A stretch of DNA of 64,000 bases. It comes from Clitopilus passeckerianus (lineage: Eukaryota; Basidiomycota; Agaricomycetes; Agaricales; Entolomataceae). Within the stretch, counting starts at the first letter, position 1, and each line of letters opens with the position of its first letter. Position numbers and translations under genes: made by a program. The DNA lies in NCBI GenBank assembly GCA_944990035.1, contig CALYLX010000156.1, positions 558,001-622,000 on the forward strand, read 5' to 3'. Of this stretch, positions 54,997-64,000 are shown in pieces. Under the pieces are notes generated by a model. That model saw nothing but the letters and a program-made list of their open reading frames with translations, was not told the DNA's origin and ran no database searches.

Positions 54997-55585
54997 ATTC
55001 GAATCTGGGAGCTGTCATCAAGATTGATATGATTTAATATCCATTTCATGAGGAGCATGGTCATGCGAACAGAAAAAGAATATGGCCATGATGCTAGAAG
55101 AACCTGGAGCTGCCAACCGGGAACAAAAGCCGTGATTCCATGAGCGTCAACAGTTCTATTTGCACTCGGAAGCCTAGAGTGAGGTCCTGTGTCCTCTCAT
55201 TGTTGCAACGTACGGGCCCTCCATTCCCGTGCGGACCGTTGTCGTAAGCCCGAGTGTAGGTGTACATCGGATGTCATATGTCATGGAATGGGAGGGAAGA
55301 AGGGCGGACGGCTCGGGGCGGTTCCGACTTTTGAGAAGATTTTGATCCCAAACTTCGGACAAACATCTTCATAGATGCTACCCCTTTTGTGCCAGGACTT
55401 TTGTAAGGGGTCAGGGAGTAACCCGACGTATCATTCATCAGAGGATACAATGTATTCAGCTTATGATGTACGCAGCTGGCTTAAGTGTCATATTGCATCA
55501 TGAAGGCGGTTACATTACAAGCACATAGCGCATACTCAATAATCTCTCCCTATAACAGGACAGGCCCTTCTCCAGAGTGACATGT
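54997..55585. other. Intergenic stretch
   Basis: Promoter region of the GH28 gene and 3' end of the uL23 gene. No other gene recognised. Confidence 0.5.
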
Positions 55586-56385
55586 TTAGATGAAGCCGAT
55601 CTGTAGAAAAGGTAGCGTCAAGCACCGGATGGTAATTGGAGCAGCAGCAACGCACCTTGTTTGCGACGTCCAGCGCGTCGTGGTCAGCCGTCAACCGCAC
55701 GTATGCCTTCTTCTTTCCATCAGGTCTAAGGAGGGATGGGGAACATGTCAGGATTGACGAAAATTGAGAATGGTATCGTGAGCTGCAGAACGCACCGGAT
55801 GAGGGTGTTGATCTTGGCGGCTTGGACATCGTAGAGCTTCTTGACGGCATCCTTGATTTGACGCTTATTCGACTTGATATCAACAATGAAGACAAGTGTG
55901 TTGTGCTCCTCAATCTTCTTCATGGCGGATTCGGTGTTCAAAGGACTGCAAATTGAAAGAATGTGGTCAGCACGTATAAGAATAGGCCAGAAGAACATCA
56001 TCTCCCGCTAGTGGCCGTATAACTTACGAGACAATGGTCCTGAACTGATCCATCCTGGGCACATGAGGAATGGATTTACGGGGGTACTTGGGATCCCTTG
56101 ATAGCCTCAAGGTCTTGGGGCGGTGGAAGGAAGCAGTTGTCCTGATCTTGCGGGACGCATGAGAGTGAGCACCCTGGAGGGCAGCCTTCTTTGCTGCTTT
56201 TGCCTTGCTGTCCTTGGGCGAGGCTTTTGCTGTATATGGTGCGATCGTTCAAGGCATTCGAGGAGCAGTTAAAAGAAAAGATTGTCAACGATAGAAAGTC
56301 AAAGAGTCAGTATCCATGGATTTTCAGGACTTAATTTTAAGTACTGACGGTTGGCCTTTGATTTGGTGGTCTTCGTTGTGGCCAT
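55586..56385 (-). CDS. RPL25: Large-subunit ribosomal protein uL23 (L23a/L25)
   Basis: Five exons: 56,385-56,349; 56,229-56,028; 55,945-55,796; 55,725-55,656; 55,600-55,586; 157 residues, close to yeast Rpl25 (142). Sits at the polypeptide exit tunnel and docks SRP and nascent-chain factors. Basic N-terminal extension ([11 protein letters not shown]...[10 protein letters not shown]) needed for nuclear import, then [79 protein letters not shown] and the invariant end ANKIGFI. The first exon is only 37 nt, with a 119-nt first intron, common in fungal ribosomal genes where introns aid expression. The last exon has five codons, including the stop. Confidence 0.95.
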
Positions 56386-57131
56386 CGTTGAGTCGGTGGG
56401 TCGGGAGGGAGAGAAATCAGAGGAGGTCTGGACGGCTGAGCTTACATAAGACTAACCATACTGTGGGTGGTTGCGTGGTTTCTGTGGCTTGATGAACTGC
56501 ATAGTTTGATCCCACGCTATCTCTAGGCCTTCAAAGCTTTGAGCGCTCGATTTTCGATACCAGTTTCTTATGTGTAACGTTAAATTCATGCACGTATTTG
56601 ACGGAGAATGTATTTAAGGGTATCTATCCGGTATTCAAGCTCAATTGGGCCTAATGAACCACTAAAAGTATTGCAGTTCTCTTTGATGCATGTCTGAGGC
56701 CCAATGGGTCACTTCTAATTTAAGAAACCTTCTTCAGCCTCTCCAGGAATTTCACCAAGCAATTTCCCTGTTATGCTGAGAATAACTGCGACCGCCATAT
56801 TCGCTCACGACAATGCCCTCGGACGTTCGTCCTTTCCAGAGATATCCTCTTAGAGTAGTTTACCAACGAACCCGAGCTGTACATCTATTTATAGGGCTCT
56901 GTCTTTTTGTAGAACATTCTTTCCATTGTACTGTCTAGATGTTGAAAACTACACCTTTGAGTAAAGCACACAAGATACGGGTATTCTTCCAATTGATATT
57001 TTCAAAGCAATATGAAGAAAAACAAAGATAACTATTCAAGGAACGTCCATGGAGAGTAGTTTGTGTCACAGCCTTCCTCGATCAAGCGTTCGTCTAGGAT
57101 ATTCAGACAAGTCCGCGTCCTGTCATCGACA
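56386..57131. other. Intergenic stretch
   Basis: Upstream region of the uL23 gene and 3' region of glycogen synthase. No gene or repeat recognised. Confidence 0.5.
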
Positions 57132-59825
57132 TCACGCTGTACCCTGATCCTCAACTTTGGCAAGTGCATCGTCAGCCATCTTCAAGTCGCCCTCGCTCAA
57201 GGTGCGGAATGCGCCACCTCCCGGAGTGCTTGCACCGCTTCGGACCGACCCAGCACGGGAGCGTACTTTCATCACAAGCGGGCTACACAAGGAATTAGCT
57301 TGAAGGTTCGCACAGAAGTGCCAAAAAGGACACGTACAATGGGTAAGAATCCTCGTCTTCACCAGCAGGCCAGCCGTAGCCCCTGTAATCGCTGGTCTGG
57401 AGGCGCTGCATCTGCGTATCAAATGGTCGTATCAGCTGCTGTTTCCGTTCCAAAAGAAATGACATATTTACCTCCTCGGTAAGAGTGCCCATATCACCTG
57501 GCGTAGCAGCACCCCTAAGCCTAGGACTGGGTGGCATACTTCCAACACTCCTGAAGTAGCTCTCCACACCTTCACCACCTTCGCCTTCGTGATCGAACCA
57601 TCCGCCCTCCTCATCCTCACTTCCAAATCCATCTACGCCATTGGCGCCAAACGCATCGGGATAGGCTCTCCTCAAGGCCAACATCCTTGCCTTCGAGTAC
57701 TCGACGCCCAGATTCTTCCAGTCTAGCAGAGGCGACAAGCGCTCGACACGATTGCGTTGGTTGATGCGTTGACGGCGCGTCTTGTTGCAGAAGTCGAACA
57801 TGTAGGAGCTAAGTTGATTCACCGAATCCTCAACGGAGGCGGTGCGGCGGTCGACGATGTAACAGCCTTCCTCCTCGGGCCGATCGATGAGGTCGTGCAT
57901 AAAGCAACCGAAACCGGACAAATTAGTGGTGATGCTCGGGATACCCATCTGAGGTGGTCATCAGATCGCAGAACACAGTTCAGATGCGAAAATCATACGC
58001 ACAACAGTACATTCAGCGGGAGTATAACCCCATGGTTCATAATAACTTGGAAAGACGCCCAAGTGAGTGCCTCTGACGAATTCCTCGTAGTCCAGCCCCA
58101 GGATAGGGTTGTTAGAGTTCAGGAAGTCCGGATGGAATACGACCTTGACACTATGCACGTTCCTGTCAGCACCACACGTGCGTCTCTGAGAACAGGAAGA
58201 ACTCACCGATCGTGTCTGTTATTAAACAGCTTGACCCTCCTAATCTGATTCATGATTGGGTCGTTAGCATCATCCGCCATGTTGTGAGTAGTAATTGGAG
58301 GCAGCGAGTTCCTCTTAAGCGCAAAAATTCTTCTCTTGAGCAGGGTCATATCCTCGTTGGAAAGAAGGTGCTCAGGGGCTGGCGTAATAGTAGAATCCCT
58401 AGTAACAGCACATCAGAGGCCTGGCGCAATGTACTGCAATCGAGAAACATACCCATGAGTTCTCGCAGCATGGCTAAACAGCCTCTCGCCGACACGTTCT
58501 TGAATCTCCCGGACAGAATCTCGAAGCTGCTTCGTCACAGCTTGGCCCTTCAATGCCTCGATGGTATAAGAGTGGGTAGCAGCGGGCATAATAATGAAGG
58601 CGACGACTGTGGTCGTCGAGCCAGCCTTCTGTAGCTTGTGATTGAGCCTCGCGAGCCCTTCTATGAACATGTCGACACCCTTGTTACGATATTCGTAGCG
58701 TCCGGCGGTGAACATCTGGAATTCGAGAAATCAGTATCATCAATCAGAAATAGAAGTAGGAAGCGTACGTAGAGCGTGTCATCGAGGTTCCAATCGAGGT
58801 GTCCATAGAAGTGCCCACGAACGAACTCAGAAATCTTGTCCTTGCTCTTGCTGTGCAAGTTCTGGAATTCGTGCATAGCTTGGAACTTGACGACGTTCAA
58901 TCCATTGGGAAGAACACCATCCGGCTTCCTTTTTAACAAATGTTCACTTTCGTAGGCGGTGATGTGAGAAACGGTGGTGAAAACATCAGCGCAATGGGTT
59001 GCTGATCGTTCGATGCAGTAGCGATGGTAAATGCCTCTCTTTCCCGCTTCGTGATCAACATCAAAGTATTGCAGATTGTTGTAGAAGTCGACCGAGCCAG
59101 CGCAGAGGTATCGCCCAAGCAGGGTTGCGTGAGTTGTGAAAACGGTGGTGACATCGATATGACGTTTTCTGCAAAGCGCGATCGCCACTCCGGCCTGCCA
59201 TTCATGGAAGTGGGCGACGACGGCGGTATTGAGTTGACGTCCGACGTACTGAAAGAAGATAGGAAGATCGTTAGAACGTAAAGATAAGAAAAAAAAATTT
59301 GAGGTGAAAAAACTTGAAATGAAATCAAGGGTGTGAGAGTGAACGACGAACCTCGCCTAGGAACCAAGCGACGAGGTACCCAAAAATGATGGCTTCGTTG
59401 GTTTCATGGTCATTGGGTGGACTAGGGATGCCCGCCAAGTTCCACAAATCACCCTTCCACTCGTCGAGCCTTGAGTACTGGGAACCGGTGTCGAGGAGGA
59501 GGACGTGGGGGTTGCCTTGGATAAGCCATCGACCATAGAGAGTCTTGACGCCTTGCGCTCGCATGCTATCGAGGACAGCTATTAGATGGGGGTCCGTAGG
59601 GTCTTCTGGTTCAACTTCCATGGGTGCAGTTTTGTAGGATAGTGGACCGATGAGGCAGTATCTGTCGCCGAACTCAGATACGGTGACTGGGACTTTGGTC
59701 TTTATGACGGTGTATATACCGCCGACCTTGTTTGCGACTTCCCAAGCACATTCGAAGAGGAGAGGACGAGAAACATCTCGAGCAGGAGGATTTGCTGGTT
59801 CTTCAGTCGTTGTTGTCGGTGCCAT
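57132..59825 (-). CDS. GSY: Glycogen synthase (GT3)
   Basis: Eight exons: 59,825-59,352; 59,248-58,769; 58,715-58,453; 58,398-58,207; 58,150-58,003; 57,948-57,472; 57,411-57,338; 57,282-57,132; 752 residues (yeast Gsy2 705). Adds glucose from UDP-glucose to glycogen. [20 protein letters not shown] is the nucleotide-binding start; [33 protein letters not shown] and [19 protein letters not shown] are family blocks. EPWGYTPAE is the catalytic E-x7-E loop. [20 protein letters not shown] carries the Arg cluster sensing glucose-6-phosphate. The C-terminus has MPPSPRLR and [16 protein letters not shown], likely inhibitory phosphorylation sites. It lies 57 nt from the divergent-side neighbour's stop at 59,883. 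Confidence 0.95.
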
Positions 59826-59882
59826 GTTGGTTCAGAAATACTTGACGGTTTGGTCCAAAAAAGCAACTCATCATAATATAAT

Positions 59883-60906
59883 CTACGCTGATGACGTCAT
59901 CCACGCCAAAACTACCGCCGAAATCAGGCTTGATACCAGATTGACCTGATTATTTGTCAATAAGTCCACCCCATTTATCCCTTTCCCTCCCAAATTCCCA
60001 TCTTGCAGGATCATGCCCTTCTTCTCGTCATACCGTGTCTTTTGGACGCTCGCACCGAGCAAGCTGTCCACAAGACTCCCAAATCCTCCTCCAAACCCTC
60101 CCCAGAGTATCAGCCGCCCAATGAAGAACACAATCGCTCCCACTCCTCCTGCCGCATGACGACAAGCCGGGTTCTCCAATGCCAAAGTCAACCCCATGAC
60201 CAGTCCCATCACTGCTCCGCCAACAATACTGCACCAAGTCCCCCACAAAGTCATACCTCCATTGGTTCCCGGAGGCACCTGCTTGCCCACGAGAAGCAAC
60301 CTTGGAGTCTGCCGGGCCAGAATGCCGAGTTCACTGGCGAGCGTGTCTCCCAAGCAACAAGCAAAGTGACCGAGAACGGCCATGACCAGAGCGCGACTGT
60401 ACGCGTTTCCTTGGCTCGGCTCGGCTGCACACCAACTCTCGGGCGTGTAGGTTGAATTTGCAGGTAGAGGGCTGAGCATGGAGTTGAAGAGCCGGGCATG
60501 GATGCCATTTGGAACGTAGGTTATATTCCAAAGGGTGACCGCTATGACCGCCCATGCACTGTTGCATAGAACCTGCCATCCGCTTCTCTGTGCAGCTTGG
60601 ATGTAGCCTTCTTCAAGCTTTATCTTTCGGTTTTTGCCGTCTGTAATCGCGAATGAAAGATGTGTTCAGCACCTCTTTCCTCATACCAGAATACGCAATT
60701 CTCGTACATTTTGTAGCCCGACTACCCGTCAAGTAGAAGATAATCAAAGAAACCCCAAAGGCGTGTAAACCTCCCGCAATTGTGAGGAAACCGACGACAA
60801 ATGCGGTCAAAGCTCCACTTGTAGAGAGAGACCCTTTACGAATCCCATGTATACTGAGGTAGGAGGAAAGCAGAACCCATGGTAGGATGTCCTTCATCAA
60901 GTTCAT
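59883..60906 (-). CDS. DUF92/TMEM19 family membrane protein
   Basis: Two exons, 60,906-60,673 and 60,623-59,883, intron 49 nt; 324 residues. Multi-span membrane protein; segments include ILPWVLLSSYLSIHGI, ALTAFVVGFLTIAGG, GVSLIIFYLTG, GGAVMGLVMGLTLAL, GAIVFFIGRLILWGGFGG and LVSSLISAVVLAW. Family signatures GDTLASELGIL and PPGTNGGMTLWGT are present. Plant and cyanobacterial members (VTE6) phosphorylate phytyl-phosphate; the fungal role is unknown, perhaps isoprenoid salvage. An alternative acceptor 15 nt upstream would break the frame, so the tatctttcgg acceptor was chosen. It is followed by glycogen synthase, same strand. Confidence 0.87.
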
Positions 60907-62681
60907 GGTGGTACAAGGCGAAGAGAGCAGCGCGCTAGTCCTGATTCGACACGTGCAAACTTGGCTTGAGCGGAAGGACCCGAGTTATCAGTCGAGATAG
61001 GACCTTCATGTTTCCAAGGATCTGGTGTAAGTAAGTCTCTACTACGAGCAGAAGGCCATTGAATTCCTTTTGACTGGATCCCTGCGCTTGTAGATATTGA
61101 CCGTATTTCTTGAGATTTGGCCAGAGAGTCGGATGTTCGGTGCATGTCGTCCGATGTTCAGTTCCTGGCCCGATCATCCATACGTGGGAACCTTATGCCG
61201 TTTTGGGGAGTGCCTTGAATGGAGGTTTTGGAACGATCCAAGTGACTTCGGGCTCTTCAGGAACCTCCACGATCTCAATGAAATCGAAAGCTATTTCTCG
61301 ATTGTTTCTCTCTGCGATTCCGCCTCATACATTTTGAAGCTAGCTACGGGCCCTTGATATCCCTAGCTTTGACACTTACATGATGCAATGGAATGCTTGC
61401 TATCCCACTTGCAACTCAACGTTGCAACACCGATGCCAAGCTCCGGGTCTCTCTTCAAACAATTTCAGCCCAGGAAGGATCTTAAAATCCACTGTGATAC
61501 ATGGCTTGGGTGCGGAACCACAGAATTTCATAGCAATCGGTCTCCAAACCTGACACCTATCAGTATGACAGAATTGTTGATGTACTTGGGGAGCTTCCAT
61601 ACAAGGCCGACTCAGCGACGAGGCTTGTATAGCAAATAGAACGACGGGTACGGACCGTATAGCCAAATCAGTCTGCACAGGAAAGAACACCTTCCGCCCG
61701 CACACTACTCCGAAAGGCCAACTCTATGATGTCGATGACCTACTGCAGCCTACCCCCGCCAACTTCCTTGGATGGCAATTCGACACCAACCGGTCGCTTC
61801 CTTGAAATAAAGAGCCACGTTCGTGGACGTCATACCTGAAGGAGCATCTGTTGAGTAGGACATTCATCTTGTTGCTGGAAATAGACTCATTTCTAATTTG
61901 CTATCACCCCCTAGCTCTCGACCCGAGTATTTACTGTTATCTGTTTTGTGCAGCCCTGCAGCCCTTGGACTCTCCCCCGGGCTCAAACATCTGATTGTCT
62001 TCACTCGCCGGTGCACACGGGTTCAACATGTCCCTCTCTCATGTCCCTTCGTTGTTAATCCCTATGATCCTTGCAGACCCAGGGTGACCACTGATTCCGT
62101 GCTTTTGCCTCCCTGCCTTCTTCCGCACAACCAAGTGACGTTGTTTCGCGGCCCGCACAAACCCCCCACCACCAGCGCCTATGAACGAACCCCATTTGTC
62201 TCGCGCTTTGGCCTGCAGCATCATTGCGATCGCCACAAACGGCTTAACAAATATCGACCCCCTGACCTTGTCATCCAGGGCGTAGTCGGGAGCACTCACA
62301 CAGCATAAAGTGCTGTGAAATTGTCTGCATGACCGGATCATATCCTATTGGCCTCGGCCTTCCAATGTTCTGACGATAAGAGCCAGCGACGGGTTGGTTC
62401 GAAAACAAACTTCCACTCACTTGCCATCCATCCATCGCAACCTCTTCTCTATCGCACATTTACTTCAAGGAACTCTCTTCTAAGACTCCACCACTGTTCG
62501 TATCATATCTGGCTGAGCCTCTCACGATCTCTTTTTTCCACAAAGTCCTTTCTTCTCTTTTGCACTCTTCATTCATATCCTACAACGATACCCACAATAT
62601 ATATTTCTCACTTCTTTGTACATTACTTCTTTGACTCGTTCTCATTAATCGTCCCTTCTCTTGGTTTGAATACTTACCGAG
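60907..62681. other. Long intergenic stretch
   Basis: 1.8 kb with only short broken frames. It holds the DUF92 promoter (right after 60,906) and the NACHT gene promoter (pyrimidine-rich 62,500-62,660). No element ends, tRNA or known motif seen. Confidence 0.5.
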
Positions 62682-64000
62682 ATGAACTTCGCAGGCCTTG
62701 ACCACTCCACATTCCACAATTGCTCTTTTATCAGAGTTCAAGGCGACAGCAATCACTATTTGATTCAGGGTTCGCCTCCTGGTGAGCATATACACCCAAA
62801 CATTGGTTTCTGGTTGCTGATTCTGGCGTTCCCTTCCAGCCTTCCATCTGCTCCGGAACGCCATCTCCTCCGGTGCCGCATATGACTCTGAGGATCGTTA
62901 CCCGCCTGCACGATGCCACCCTCAGACGAGGGTAGATACCCGCGCAGCCATTCGGCGTTGGATCAGCTATAGACGAACCGGTCTCCTTTGGCTACATGGT
63001 CCCGCTGGCACGGGCAAATCGGCCGTCGCCCAGACCATCTGCGAAGAATGTGCAGAACGCGGAGAGCTGTTAGCCAGCTTCTTCTTTTCCCGTGGGACCG
63101 TCACCCGGCGGGACATTCGGAGATTCGTACCCACTCTCGCCTACCAAATCGCGCATATATGGCCCGCCTTCAAAGAGGCTGTGCTCCATGTTCTCGAGCA
63201 GAATCTCGCCATTCTAGAGAAGGAGAGCTCAAGGCAGCTCGAGGAGCTCCTGGTTCGGCCCCTCCGCGTAGCCTTCCAAGATTCCCCATACTCCAGAGAT
63301 CGACCATTCCTCATCGTCATCGACGGGCTAGATGAATGTGAAGGGCGAGATCACCAACTGCGAATCCTTCAGCATCTGCATCTGCTATCAACCACTTTTC
63401 CTATTCGGTTCTTGGTCCTCAGCCGCCCGGAACACCACATTCGTCATGCTTTCGGAACCGCTCTCAAGGACGTCAGCAATACCGAATCCCTCTACGGAGA
63501 TATTGAGGATGTCCATACCTACCTCAAAGGCGCGTTTACGGAAATCGGAAATTCGGAGAGGCATTCCGATGTGCTCAAGCATGTCAAGACCGCATGGCCA
63601 GGTGAAGAAGCAATCCAAACCTTGACCAAGCGTTCGGAAGGCTACTTCATCTATGCTTCCACTATCGTCAAGTACATCGACGAGGACGGTTTCGTTTGCC
63701 TGGATCGTCTGGAGACAGTTCTTAATCCCGACCGCACTCGGAAACCGGAATCCTCCCCATTCCAGGAACTCGATAAACTCTACCTACAAGTGCTGGCCAC
63801 ATGCCCCAATCTCCCACTATTAAGACTCATCCTGGGTTGCCTTATCATGGAGAAGAGCCTTTTTTGGGGCCTCTGGGGTCTCCCGCTACCACTCGAGATC
63901 GACCCGCAGAAGGGCTGGACTACCCAAGTCGTCACCCTTCTCCTTAACCTGAGGCAGGGTGAAGTTCAGGTTACTCTTCGAGGGCTCAACTCCGTCGTCC
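62682..64000 (+). CDS. NACHT NTPase (NLR-like), 5' part
   Basis: Exon 1 62,682-62,781, intron 62,782-62,839 (58 nt), exon 2 from 62,840, open to the window end. N-terminus MNFAGLDHSTFHNCSFIRVQ; after the intron FHLLRNAISSGAAYDSEDRY and CHPQTRVDTRAAIRRWI, the lead-in typical of mushroom NWD2-type proteins. Walker A GPAGTGKSAVAQTI at about 62,999, Walker B FLIVIDGLDECEG at about 63,310, then FPIRFLVLSRPEHHIR (sensor Arg). C-terminal repeats (WD40, ankyrin or TPR) would lie beyond 64,000. These STAND NTPases are thought to sense non-self and trigger cell death in fungi; which trigger applies here cannot be seen. Confidence 0.9.

Overview
The window is nuclear DNA of a filamentous basidiomycete, most likely an Agaricomycete. 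The reasons are the short (about 50-65 nt) GT-AG introns cutting genes into many exons, Tad1-like LINEs with APE endonuclease and RNase H, Ty3 chromoviruses, Ty1/copia, a Tc1 element, families I recognise as Agaricomycete-typical (DUF6698-like, a zinc-finger family, a DDE-1 transposase family) and a NACHT NTPase gene. The species cannot be told from the sequence.

Layout. Bases 1 to about 47,280 are a nest of mobile elements and decayed multicopy genes. Bases 47,288 to 64,000 are a compact run of ordinary single-copy genes.

1-5,230: LINE fragments. A minus-strand LINE (1,736-4,140) sits inside the ORF1 of a plus-strand LINE (941-1,735 plus 4,146-5,230). 5,231-6,848: a dead Tc1-type DD34E element. 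4,906-7,538 recurs, inverted and nearly identical, at 15,567-18,203, giving 2.6-kb arms that each hold a LINE tail, the Tc1 element and part of a host-like gene. The 8 kb between the arms holds an uncharacterised pseudogene, a tRNA-derived SINE, several small terminal-inverted-repeat elements and two further LINE pieces. 18,550-19,330: wreck of one Ty3 integrase. 19,736-22,200: a zinc-finger family gene split by a 1.44-kb element. 22,275-26,977: a chromovirus with two LTRs, gag, integrase-chromodomain and an extra 3' ORF with zinc knuckles, but with protease and reverse transcriptase deleted. 27,704-29,177: a spliced, nearly complete DUF6698-like gene. 30,237-30,652: a PHD-finger gene with one stop codon. 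34,600-36,040: a dead DDE-1 transposase. 36,462-37,455: a solo LTR carrying a 529-bp MITE. 37,492-44,234: a young copia element with 5-bp target duplications and LTRs differing at about 2 sites.

47,288-64,000: PTC7-like PP2C phosphatase (-), 1-Cys peroxiredoxin (+), a secreted/single-pass glycoprotein (+), GH28 pectinase-like enzyme (-), ribosomal protein uL23 (-), glycogen synthase (-), DUF92/TMEM19 membrane protein (-), and the first 1.2 kb of a NACHT NTPase gene (+) that runs off the end. These are housekeeping and secreted functions with no sign of operon-like cooperation. Exon boundaries were worked out by hand from splice sites and reading frame and close without remainder for the complete genes.

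Most notable: the inverted duplication; the chromovirus accessory ORF; a set of TIR elements sharing CATCAGCAAAA-type ends; the 5'-only LINE fragment; and the fact that four different integrase/transposase copies each carry a G-to-A type replacement of a catalytic acidic residue.
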